Shown here one piece after another: positions 24,350-31,777 of a stretch of DNA of 64,000 bases. Both the position numbers and the translations under genes were made by a program. Each line of letters opens with the position of its first letter. The stretch's first letter is position 1. The notes under the pieces were generated by a model. The model saw only the letters and a program-made list of their open reading frames with translations. It was not told the DNA's origin and did no database searches. The stretch is from Hyphomicrobiales bacterium (GTDB lineage: Bacteria; Pseudomonadota; Alphaproteobacteria; Rhizobiales; Rhizobiaceae). The stretch is taken from positions 549,579 to 613,578 of the forward strand of contig UBWZ01000002.1 in the NCBI GenBank assembly GCA_900469345.1, written 5' to 3'.

Positions 24350-25759
24350 TTGGCATTTGATGAAATGTTAACCGCGGAAAATCATCCGCGCCCACCATAC
24401 AAGACCTACCATGAATGGTATGCCGCTCAGGACACCGCGCACCTGATCCGCAAGACACAGGATGCGGAAAACATCTTCCGCAGGACCGGCATCACCTTCG
24501 CGGTCTACGGCCACGCCGACAGCGCCGAAAAACTCATTCCCTTCGACATCATCCCCCGCATCATTTCCGCCCGCGAGTGGCGCAAGCTGGCCCAGGGCAT
24601 CGAGCAGCGCGTGCTGGCGCTCAACGCCTTCCTCGACGACATCTATCACAAGCAGGAAATCATCCGCGCCGGCCGCATCCCGCGCGAGCTGATCGAGCGC
24701 AACATCGCCTTCCTGCCGGAGATGATCGGCTTCAAGCCGCCCGGCGGCGTCTACACCCACATCGTCGGAACCGACATCGTGCGCACCGGCGAGGACCAGT
24801 TCTACGTGCTGGAGGACAACGCCCGGACCCCGTCCGGCGTCTCCTACATGCTGGAGAACCGCGAAACCATGATGCAGATGTTTCCGGAGCTCTTCACCCT
24901 CAACAAGGTGCAGCGCGTCGAGGACTATCCGCGCCTGCTGCGGCAATCGCTGGCCTGCGTCGCGCCGCCCGGCTGCAAGGGACGCCCGCGCGTGGCCGTG
25001 CTCACCCCCGGCATCTACAACTCCGCCTATTACGAGCATTCCTTCCTTGCCGACCAGATGGGCGTCGAGCTTGTCGAAGGCTCGGATCTGCGGGTGATCG
25101 ACGGCCGGGTGAAGATGCGCACCACCGGCGGCTACGAGGCGATCGACGTGCTCTACCGGCGCGTCGACGACGACTTCCTCGACCCCCTCACCTTCCGGCC
25201 GGAATCGGCACTCGGCATTCCGGGCATCATGGATGTCTACCGCGCCGGCAACATCACCATCGCCAACGCGCCCGGCACCGGGATCGCCGACGACAAGGCG
25301 ATCTACTCCTACATGCCGGAGATCGTCGAATTCTACACGGGCCGCAAGGCGCTGCTGGAAAACGTGCCGACCTGGCGCTGCTCGGAGCCGGCAAGCCTGA
25401 AATACGTGCTGGAGCATATCGAAGAACTGGTCATCAAGGAGGTGCACGGCTCGGGCGGCTACGGCATGCTGGTCGGCCCGACCGCGACGAAGAAGGAGTG
25501 CGAGGATTTCGCCCTGAAGCTGGCGGCCCGGCCGCACAACTACATCGCCCAGCCGACGCTTGCGCTTTCGACCGTCCCGATCTTCGTCAACAAGGGGGTG
25601 GCGCCGCGGCACGTCGACCTGCGACCCTATGTGCTGGTGTCCGACAAGGTGAAGATCATCCCGGGAGGGTTGACGCGCGTGGCCTTGAAGCAGGGTTCGC
25701 TGGTGGTCAATTCGAGCCAGGGCGGCGGCACCAAGGACACCTGGGTTCTGGAAGATTGA
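24350..25759 (+). CDS. Circularly permuted ATP-grasp amidoligase-type protein
   Basis: This 469-residue protein belongs to the circularly permuted ATP-grasp family (CP_ATPgrasp_1, formerly DUF404/DUF407). It is predicted to form amide bonds in an uncharacterised peptide-modification pathway. The start is the TTG at 24350 with GGGGA eight bases upstream, giving the family N-terminus (M)AFDEML. Later landmarks are RRTGITFAVYG, IPFDIIPRIISAREW, ALNAFLDDIYHKQEI, the acidic LEDNARTPSGVSYMLENRE, and near the end VIKEVHGSGGYGMLVGP, which resembles an ATP-binding lysine and glycine loop. It leads an operon with the alpha-E and transglutaminase genes, a conserved trio noted in comparative genomics. 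The product is unknown. Confidence 0.9.
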   Translation: MAFDEMLTAENHPRPPYKTYHEWYAAQDTAHLIRKTQDAENIFRRTGITFAVYGHADSAEKLIPFDIIPRIISAREWRKLAQGIEQRVLALNAFLDDIYHKQEIIRAGRIPRELIERNIAFLPEMIGFKPPGGVYTHIVGTDIVRTGEDQFYVLEDNARTPSGVSYMLENRETMMQMFPELFTLNKVQRVEDYPRLLRQSLACVAPPGCKGRPRVAVLTPGIYNSAYYEHSFLADQMGVELVEGSDLRVIDGRVKMRTTGGYEAIDVLYRRVDDDFLDPLTFRPESALGIPGIMDVYRAGNITIANAPGTGIADDKAIYSYMPEIVEFYTGRKALLENVPTWRCSEPASLKYVLEHIEELVIKEVHGSGGYGMLVGPTATKKECEDFALKLAARPHNYIAQPTLALSTVPIFVNKGVAPRHVDLRPYVLVSDKVKIIPGGLTRVALKQGSLVVNSSQGGGTKDTWVLED

Positions 25760-25771
25760 GGGCGTAAGGGC

Positions 25772-26713
25772 ATGCTGGGAAGAACTGCAAACGGCCTTTA
25801 CTGGATGTTCCGCTACATCGAGCGCGCCGAAAACATCGCCCGCCTGGTGGATGCCGGGCTTCGCGTCGCGCTGACCCGTGCCGGATCCTCCGACGAGGAC
25901 TGGCACGGCGTGCTCGAAAGCGCCGGCGTGCGCGAGGAATACGGGCAGGTGCATGCGGACATGACCGCCGCCAACGCGGTCGATTACCTGCTGCGCGACA
26001 CGGCCAATCCGTCGAGCGTGATGTCCTGCATCGAATACGGACGCAACAATGCGCGCATGGTGCGCACCGCGCTCACCCGCGAGACCTGGGAGGCGACCAA
26101 TGAAGCCTGGATCGACCTCAAGGCGCGCCTGTCGCGCCCCTTGAGGGCAGCCGACCTGCCGGATCTGATCGACGTCATCAAGCGGCGCTGCGGCCTCATT
26201 CGCGGCGCCTTCCATGGCTCCATGCTGCGCAACGAGATCTACAACTTTTCGCGCATCGGCACCTTCATCGAACGCGCCGACAACACCAGCCGCATCCTCG
26301 ACGTGAAATACTACGTGCTGCTGCCGTCGATCAGCCAGGTCGGCTCGGCGCTCGACAATTTCCAGTGGGAATCGATCCTTCGCTCGGTCTCCGCGCATCG
26401 CTCCTACGGCTGGGTCTACGACACGGAATACCAGGCGGCCAACATTGCCGACTTCCTGATCCTCAAGGTGCAGATGCCCCGTTCGCTTGCCTATTGCTAC
26501 GAGAAGATCGTCAGCAACCTCGGCTATCTCGAAGCGGATTACGGCGAGCGCCACAAGGCGCACGAGACGGCGGCGGCGATCAAGGCGACGCTCAAGCGCG
26601 GCTCGATCACCGACATCATGGATCAGGGCCTGCACGAGTTCCTGCAGGACTTCATCAGCCGCAACAACCAGCTCAGCGCCGATATTTCGGACGGCTACCG
26701 CTTCTATCAGTAA
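25772..26713 (+). CDS. Alpha-E domain protein (DUF403)
   Basis: This 313-residue all-helical protein belongs to the alpha-E family, which accompanies circularly permuted ATP-grasp and transglutaminase genes in many bacteria. Family marks are the N-terminal LGRTANGLYWMFRYIERAENIARLVD and GRNNARMVRTALTRETWEATNEAW near residue 90. IGTFIERADNTSRILDVKYY near residue 165 is a third. The biochemical role is unknown; it is assumed to work with the ATP-grasp enzyme. It starts 12 bases after the ATP-grasp stop, so both are on one message. The ATG is clear. Confidence 0.92.
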   Translation: MLGRTANGLYWMFRYIERAENIARLVDAGLRVALTRAGSSDEDWHGVLESAGVREEYGQVHADMTAANAVDYLLRDTANPSSVMSCIEYGRNNARMVRTALTRETWEATNEAWIDLKARLSRPLRAADLPDLIDVIKRRCGLIRGAFHGSMLRNEIYNFSRIGTFIERADNTSRILDVKYYVLLPSISQVGSALDNFQWESILRSVSAHRSYGWVYDTEYQAANIADFLILKVQMPRSLAYCYEKIVSNLGYLEADYGERHKAHETAAAIKATLKRGSITDIMDQGLHEFLQDFISRNNQLSADISDGYRFYQ

Positions 26714-26740
26714 GCCCGACGGCCAACAGGATCAGATCTC

Positions 26741-27619
26741 ATGCGGCTCAAGATCTCGCACACCACGGTCTACGAATATGACGAGCCCGTGCCCTATTCG
26801 CTGCAGCGGCTGCGGCTGACGCCGGTCGACGGCCCGACCCAGACGGTGCTCAACTGGACGGTAAGCGTCGACGGCGCCAAGGTGGAGGCCGGCTATGCCG
26901 ACCAGTATGGCAACCGGGTGGAACTGGTCTCGGCCGAAGCCACCGAGAAATCGATCCGCATCGTCGCATCGGGCGAAGTGGAAACCCGCGACAAGGCCGG
27001 CGTCTTCGGCCCGCACCAGGGGTTCTGCCCGCTCTGGCTGTTCCTGCGCGAAACGCCGCTGACGACCGCCGGCCCGCTCATCGCGGCGCTGGTCGAGACG
27101 CTCGAGGGCGACAGCGAACTGGCCCGCATGCACGCGCTGATGGAGGCCGTGCATGCCGCGGTCGCCTATATCCCCGGCACTACGACGACCGAGACGCCGG
27201 CCGAGGACGTGCTGGCCGCGAGAACCGGCGTCTGCCAGGACCACACCCATGTCTTCATCGCGTCAGCCCGGATGCTCGACATTCCCGCCCGCTACGTCTC
27301 CGGCTATCTGATGATGGAAGGACAGATCGAGCAGACCGCCACCCATGCCTGGGCGGAAGCCCATCTGCCGGGCCTCGGCTGGGTAGGCTTCGACGCCGCC
27401 AACAATGTCTGCCCCGACGAGCGCTATGTGCGCATCGCGACGGGACTGTCCTATACGGATTGCGCGCCGGTCTCCGGGATGCGCCTCGGAGCCGCAAACG
27501 AGGACCTGACCGTCTCCCTGTCGGTGACGCCGAGCGCCACCCAGACGCAGAGCCAATCTGGCCAGGGTCAAAGTCAGGGTCAAAGTCAGGGCCAAAGTCA
27601 GGGACAGTCGCAGGGGTGA
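26741..27619 (+). CDS. Transglutaminase-like cysteine peptidase with C-terminal GQSQ repeat tail
   Basis: The 292-residue protein has a bacterial transglutaminase-like N-terminal beta domain (about 3-85, MRLKISHTTVYEYDEPV) and a papain-like transglutaminase core. The catalytic triad is visible: Cys165 (RTGVCQDHTH), His202 (THAWAEAHLP) and Asp218 (GWVGFDAAN). In the ATP-grasp/alpha-E neighbourhood it is predicted to make or cut isopeptide or peptide bonds. Unusually, the chain ends in four GQSQ-type repeats after a Gln/Ser-rich linker (about residues 265-292). This tail may be flexible or may itself be a glutamine donor. It starts 27 bases after the alpha-E stop. Confidence 0.9.
   Translation: MRLKISHTTVYEYDEPVPYSLQRLRLTPVDGPTQTVLNWTVSVDGAKVEAGYADQYGNRVELVSAEATEKSIRIVASGEVETRDKAGVFGPHQGFCPLWLFLRETPLTTAGPLIAALVETLEGDSELARMHALMEAVHAAVAYIPGTTTTETPAEDVLAARTGVCQDHTHVFIASARMLDIPARYVSGYLMMEGQIEQTATHAWAEAHLPGLGWVGFDAANNVCPDERYVRIATGLSYTDCAPVSGMRLGAANEDLTVSLSVTPSATQTQSQSGQGQSQGQSQGQSQGQSQG
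27566..27613 (+). repeat. 12-bp tandem repeat encoding GQSQ
   Basis: Four consecutive 12-base units follow the pattern GGTCAAAGTCAG: two identical, one with a single change and one with several synonymous changes. They code Gly-Gln-Ser-Gln at the end of the transglutaminase-like protein. The near-identity points to slippage, and copy number may vary between strains. Confidence 0.9.
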
Positions 27620-27696
27620 GGTCGAAGGCGCGGCTTCGCAAGCCCTGCACCATCTCGACATGGTCTCATCCCGCCGCACGGAAACGAGGGTAAGGC

Positions 27697-28299
27697 ATGC
27701 TGTTCGGACAATCGGTCTTTCAATCCGTGCTGACGCGGCTGAAGGCGGAGCAGGAAGACACGGAAGAGCCGATCGACGAAAGCTTCCGGATCCGCGGACT
27801 CAATACCGGCTTCGTTGCCTCCACCACCGACGAGACCGAGCCGACGGGAACGGGAACGGAAGCCTATTACGCGTTCATGCAGGACGCCCCCGAACCGCAA
27901 GCAGCCCGACCGGCCCAGCCGAAGGCCGAAAAGCCTGCCGAGACCTCAAGACCGTTCCCAGCTGAAAGGCCGGCAAGGGCCGAGCCGGTCAAGCCGCCGC
28001 CCGCACCGCCCAAAGCGCCGCCCGCCCAACCGATGACGACCCGGAGCGACAGGCCGGCGACCGCGCCGGAAGCCTTGGCGCCTCGCAATCTGCTGCGCCT
28101 GACCCGCGAGGAAATCGCACAGGAGCTGGCGATCGGGCCGCAGGATACGGAACAGGGTCTTGCGGAAAAGCGCCGGCAGTTCGCCAAGGCCAACCACCCG
28201 GACCGCGTCGCCCCCGCCTACCGCGACAACGCCCATATCCGCATGCAGACCGCCAACCTGCTGATCGACCAGGCGATCAAGCGGCTGGCCTTTCGCTGA
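27697..28299 (+). CDS. Protein with disordered linker and C-terminal J-domain-like region
   Basis: This 200-residue protein has a short N-terminal region (FGQSVFQSVLTRLKAEQED), a long disordered Pro/Ala/Glu/Thr linker at about 50-128 with Pro/Lys clusters, and a C-terminal J-like helical module. The module holds the HPD tripeptide at His167-Pro168-Asp169 (KANHPDR), flanked by LTREEIAQELAIG and an amphipathic helix MQTANLLIDQAIKRL. HPD is the motif by which J-proteins stimulate DnaK ATPase. It lies 77 bases after the transglutaminase gene on the same strand, so it may belong to the same operon. No Gly/Phe or zinc region is present, so it is a class-C-like J-protein at most. Confidence 0.75.
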   Translation: MLFGQSVFQSVLTRLKAEQEDTEEPIDESFRIRGLNTGFVASTTDETEPTGTGTEAYYAFMQDAPEPQAARPAQPKAEKPAETSRPFPAERPARAEPVKPPPAPPKAPPAQPMTTRSDRPATAPEALAPRNLLRLTREEIAQELAIGPQDTEQGLAEKRRQFAKANHPDRVAPAYRDNAHIRMQTANLLIDQAIKRLAFR

Positions 28300-28319
28300 C
28301 GCCGGTCAGGACGCCGGCG

Positions 28320-28655
28320 TCACTCGTCGCGCGCCTCGGTTTTGCCTGTCACGGTTTTGCCAGTCTCGGATGTGCCAGACTCGGATGTGCCAGCCTCGAT
28401 TATCCTGGTCTCGCCTGTATTTGTCTCGATAGTCCTGGTCTCGACCGTCGGCGCCTCGTCCGGCACCGTCGCCGGCGCCGCCTCGCGTTTTTCGACCAGC
28501 AGCTTGTAGCCCGCAAACAGGCCGAGCGCCGCGGAGATGACCGCCCAGGTGACGGAGCCGGAATAGAGCTCGACGCCCGCCCACACAAAGCAGACCGCCG
28601 GAATGACGATGCGGCGCCAGAGCGGCTCGTAAAAGGGATGGTCAGGATCGATCAT
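28320..28655 (-). CDS. Small two-helix membrane protein with Thr/Glu-repeat tail
   Basis: This 111-residue protein has two hydrophobic helices, about 15-31 (IVIPAVCFVWAGVELYS) and 36-53 (AVISAALGLFAGYKLLV). A 55-residue hydrophilic tail made of degenerate Thr-Glu-Ser-Gly repeats follows (TSESGTSETGKTVTGKT). The underlying DNA shows about 15-base imperfect repeats at 28340-28440. The first half resembles small rhizobial membrane proteins of unknown function. The ATG at 28655 is followed by DPDHPFYEPLWRR. It is convergent with the J-like gene. Confidence 0.7.
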   Translation of the reverse strand: MIDPDHPFYEPLWRRIVIPAVCFVWAGVELYSGSVTWAVISAALGLFAGYKLLVEKREAAPATVPDEAPTVETRTIETNTGETRIIEAGTSESGTSETGKTVTGKTEARDE

Positions 28656-28795
28656 GCGTCAAGCTCCGGCCGGCCCGGGGGCGGGCCGCAGAAGCATATC
28701 CCTGCCCCGAGTGAAAAAAGCAAGAGCGGCCGGCAACCGGCAACGGCGGATGCCGGCGTCACACCGTCACAACTGCGTCAGGGCGTTGCAGGCCG

Positions 28796-30325
28796 TCACA
28801 GCGTGTCGAGAAAGTCCTGCGCGTCGCGCCGCAGCAGGGCCTGCCGGTCGGCCGACATGCGCGACCAGTTGCGCACCACCGGCTGCAGCCGTGGCACGCG
28901 GCCGAGCCTGTCGATATTGCGGCCGATGAAATCCCAGTAGAGCCGGTTGAAGGGACAGGCATCCGGCCCGGTCTTGGCGGTCACGTCATAACGACAGTCG
29001 CCGCAGTAATCCGACATCCGGTCGATATAGGCGCCGCTCGCCGCATAGGGCTTGCTGGCCAGCAGCCCGCCATCGGCGAACTGGCTCATCCCCAGCACGT
29101 TGGGAAGCTCCACCCATTCATAGGCATCCGCATACACCTCCAGGTACCATTCATGCACCTGCCGCGGGTCGATGCCCGCCAGCATCGCGAAATTCCCGGT
29201 CACCATCAGCCGCTGGATGTGATGCGCATAGGCGTGGCGGATCGTGTCCTTGATGGTGATCGACAGGCAGTTCATCTGCGTGTCGCCGGTCCAGTAGAAA
29301 TCCGGCAGCGGCCGCGCGGCGTCGAAGAAATTGCTCTGCGCATAGTCCGGCATCGTCATCCAGTAGACGCCCCGCACGAATTCGCGCCAGCCGATGATCT
29401 GGCGGATGAAACCTTCCACGGAATTGAGCGGCGCGAGCCCCTCGTGATAGGCGCGCTCGGCCGCCCGGCAGAGATCGAGCGGGTCAAGGAAGCCGATGTT
29501 GATGTAGAAGGAAACGAGCGAGTGGTTGAGAAACGGATCGGCCGACAGCATGGCGTCCTGCTTGATCCCGAACTCCGGCAGGAAATCGCGGATGAAGCCG
29601 TCAGCCACGGTCTGCGCATCGGCGCGCGTCACGGCAAAGCCGAACCCCTCGAGGCTTCCGATATGGTTCGAAAACCGCCGTTCGACGAGTTCCAGCACCT
29701 TGAGCGTGATCGCGTCGGGCGCAAACTGTGCATGGCTCGGCCGGAAGAGGTCGCGCTCGGCCTTCTGGCGGTTGTCCGCGTCGAAGTTCCAGCGCCGTCC
29801 CTCCGGTTCGTCGCCGCGCATCAGAAGGCCCGTGCGCCGCCGCATTTCGCGATAGAAATACTCCATCCGCAGGCTGGCGCGCCCCTCCGCCCAGGATTGG
29901 AACTGTGCATGCGAGCACAGGAAACGGTCGTCCGGGAGAACCTCGACCGGCAGCCCGAACAGCGCCTCCCAGCTGCGGATCATCTCCATCACCCGCCACT
30001 CTCCGGCCTCGGTGACGCGTAGCCGCTGCGGCCGCAACGCGGCGATCGCGCGCTCCACCTCGCCGCCGAACGAACCGGCATTGCCTTCGTCGTCCAGCCT
30101 CGTATAGCGGACGTCGAACCCCTTCTGCCGCAGCTCCTCGGCGAAATGGCGCATGGCCGAAAAGATGAAAGCGATCTTGCGCTTGTGGTGGCGCACATAG
30201 GTGGCCTCCTCCGCGACCTCGCACATCAGCACGCGGTCCCGGGCCGGATCGGCGTCCTTGAGGCTCGACAGCGAAAGCGACAGCTGGTCGCCGAGAATGA
30301 GGATGAGGGTGCGCGGTTCGGCCAT
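28796..30325 (-). CDS. phrB: Iron-sulfur (6-4) photolyase, PhrB type (FeS-BCP family)
   Basis: The enzyme uses blue light to repair (6-4) pyrimidine dimers. This 509-residue protein matches the prokaryotic iron-sulfur photolyase/cryptochrome family typified by Agrobacterium PhrB. Four cysteines, 353, 441, 444 and 457, have exactly the 88-3-13 spacing of the PhrB [4Fe-4S] ligands. The N-terminal antenna domain begins TLILILGDQLS, and the FAD domain contains IIGWREFVRGVYW, MNCLSITIKDT and HHIQRLMVTGNFAMLAGIDP. The ATG at 30325 follows a GAGG site. An in-frame ATG 63 bases upstream lacks similarity. It is a single-gene unit next to a tRNA gene. Confidence 0.95.
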   Translation of the reverse strand: MAEPRTLILILGDQLSLSLSSLKDADPARDRVLMCEVAEEATYVRHHKRKIAFIFSAMRHFAEELRQKGFDVRYTRLDDEGNAGSFGGEVERAIAALRPQRLRVTEAGEWRVMEMIRSWEALFGLPVEVLPDDRFLCSHAQFQSWAEGRASLRMEYFYREMRRRTGLLMRGDEPEGRRWNFDADNRQKAERDLFRPSHAQFAPDAITLKVLELVERRFSNHIGSLEGFGFAVTRADAQTVADGFIRDFLPEFGIKQDAMLSADPFLNHSLVSFYINIGFLDPLDLCRAAERAYHEGLAPLNSVEGFIRQIIGWREFVRGVYWMTMPDYAQSNFFDAARPLPDFYWTGDTQMNCLSITIKDTIRHAYAHHIQRLMVTGNFAMLAGIDPRQVHEWYLEVYADAYEWVELPNVLGMSQFADGGLLASKPYAASGAYIDRMSDYCGDCRYDVTAKTGPDACPFNRLYWDFIGRNIDRLGRVPRLQPVVRNWSRMSADRQALLRRDAQDFLDTL

Positions 30326-30474
30326 GAAACCTCGAAAATCGATGCGGGCCGGCATAGCAGCACGGACGCCGCTAAAAGAACAGACCATGAACTGAAAATA
30401 ATGGATTGAAGACCGCGACAGTGTCGGCTAAGAACCCTGCATCGGAGCGCGCGAGTCATCGCGCCGACAGGTTA

Positions 30475-30551
30475 GCACCCGTAGCTCAGCTGGATAGAGT
30501 GTTGGATTCCGATTCCAAAGGTCACAGGTTCGAATCCTGTCGGGTGCGCCA
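30475..30551 (+). tRNA. tRNA-Arg (anticodon CCG)
   Basis: The 77 bases fold as a full cloverleaf. The acceptor pairs GCACCCG with CGGGTGC, the D-arm is GCTCAGCTGGATAGAGT, and the anticodon stem TTGGA/TCCAA holds the loop TTCCGAT (anticodon CCG, reads CGG). The T-arm is ACAGG-TTCGAAT-CCTGT, the discriminator is G, and CCA is encoded. No integrase or attachment-site duplication is seen beside it. Confidence 0.97.
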
Positions 30552-30590
30552 TTTTCATGCCGATCTCTTAATGGTCGATTGCCGCAACGC

Positions 30591-31589
30591 TCAGCCGCCC
30601 CGGACAGATTTGCGCCAGACGAGTTCGGCCGCCAGCTTTCGCGACCGGACCTGCGAAGGCGCATGGGCGAGCCACGCGACCGCCTCGGCGGCGATCTCGT
30701 CGACCGGCTGGGCGAAGGTGGTGAGATTGTAGGATGACCATTCGGCCTGCTCGATGTCGTCGAAGCCGACCAGGCAAAGCTGGGACGGGATGTCCAGCTT
30801 GAACTGGTACCGCGCGGCATCCATTACGCCGCAGGCGATGAGGTCGTTGGCGCAGAAGATCGCATCCGGCCGCGTTTTCCGCGTCAGCAGGCGTTGCGCA
30901 AGCACCAGGCCGCTCTGGTAGGTCGTCGGCCCGAACCTTTCCACCGCCACCTCCACGCCATGCTTGCGGCCCGCCTCGCGAAAGCCCTCCTCGCGCGCCA
31001 TCAGGCTGGGCGTCAGCGCCTCGGAATTGGCAAAGGCGAAACTCCGGCAGCCCGCCCGCAGCAGCGCCAGGAAGGCCCGCTGCGCAGCCTCGCGATCGTT
31101 GAGGTTGATCATCAGCGCGCCGTCGCGCTCCTCGTCCCGGTTGATCAGCACGAGCCGCTGGCCGCTCTTCAGGCAGATGTCGGTGATCGACCTGTCCGGC
31201 ATGCCCGACAGGATGATCGACGCATCCGCCCGGTAGCTGATCGCCAGCCGCAACGCCTGCCCGACGCTCTCGTCGGAGCGGTCCGTATTGACCAGCATGG
31301 CGATCTTTGAGGCACTCTGCAGCTGGCGGGTCAGGGCCCGGATCAGGCTTGCGCGGTAGGGCGTGTCGAGTTCGGCGGCGATCAGGCAAACGATCCCGCT
31401 CTCGTCGCGCATCAGCCCCCGCGCCAGGTGGTTGACGTGGTATCCCAGCGCCTCAGCCGCCTCGACAACCCGCCGGCGGGTCTCCTCCGAAACGCTGGCA
31501 CCCGGCGTGAACGTGCGCGAAACGGCCGACCGCGACACCCCTGCCCGCTCCGCCACTTCCTTCGCACTGACGAAAATCTTGCGGCTCAT
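30591..31589 (-). CDS. LacI-family transcriptional regulator of the adjacent ABC operon
   Basis: This 332-residue regulator has a LacI helix-turn-helix at residues 6-30 (VSAKEVAERAGVSRSAVSRTF) and a hinge helix near 50. A periplasmic-binding-protein-like sensor domain follows with LVNTDRSDESV, PDAIFCANDLIACGVM and LVGFDDIEQAEWSSYNLTTF. The last stretch is typical of family members that bind sugars or sugar phosphates. The ATG at 31589 has AGGTGG upstream; an in-frame extension to 31724 crosses the promoter region. It is divergent from the AfuA/Fbp-type transporter. Two matching TTGCA-N6-TGCAA sites in the shared gap suggest that it controls both units. Confidence 0.9.
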   Translation of the reverse strand: MSRKIFVSAKEVAERAGVSRSAVSRTFTPGASVSEETRRRVVEAAEALGYHVNHLARGLMRDESGIVCLIAAELDTPYRASLIRALTRQLQSASKIAMLVNTDRSDESVGQALRLAISYRADASIILSGMPDRSITDICLKSGQRLVLINRDEERDGALMINLNDREAAQRAFLALLRAGCRSFAFANSEALTPSLMAREEGFREAGRKHGVEVAVERFGPTTYQSGLVLAQRLLTRKTRPDAIFCANDLIACGVMDAARYQFKLDIPSQLCLVGFDDIEQAEWSSYNLTTFAQPVDEIAAEAVAWLAHAPSQVRSRKLAAELVWRKSVRGG

Positions 31590-31621
31590 TGCCACCTCTC
31601 CTGTCCCAGTCATGGCGATCT

Positions 31622-31637
31622 TTGCAAAGGAGTGCAA
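31622..31637. promoter_or_regulatory. Putative LacI operator 1
   Basis: TTGCA-AAGGAG-TGCAA, 33 bases upstream of the lacI-type ATG, would let the regulator repress its own gene. It has the same arms and six-base spacing as the site at 31719-31734. Confidence 0.55.
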
Positions 31638-31718
31638 CAGGCAGATGAAGGCTTTTCGTGTGATTAACTTATCTCGACTGCAATTGCCATTGACACGCGT
31701 CGATGCCTCGTGAAACGA

Positions 31719-31734
31719 TTGCACACGCTTGCAA
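31719..31734. promoter_or_regulatory. Putative LacI operator 2
   Basis: TTGCA-CACGCT-TGCAA, extended by one further pair (A at 31718, T at 31735), lies 43 bases upstream of the ABC binding-protein ATG. It has a central CG, common in LacI-family operators. It is 97 bp from operator 1, close to a whole number of helical turns, so looping is possible. Confidence 0.6.
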
Positions 31735-31777
31735 TGGCGTGATGATGTGGAGGCGTCATCTCAACAGGGAGGATAAT

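Noticed and set aside
24368-26635. 755-codon minus-strand open frame opposite the ATP-grasp and alpha-E genes
   Set aside because: It crosses two well-supported genes on the other strand and has no family similarity.
27566-27613. CRISPR-like short repeats
   Set aside because: The 12-bp units are contiguous, lack spacers and are in frame within a coding sequence.
30475-30551. tRNA-Arg as the attachment site of an integrated island
   Set aside because: No integrase gene and no direct repeat of the tRNA 3-prime end were noticed in the flanking sequence of this window.
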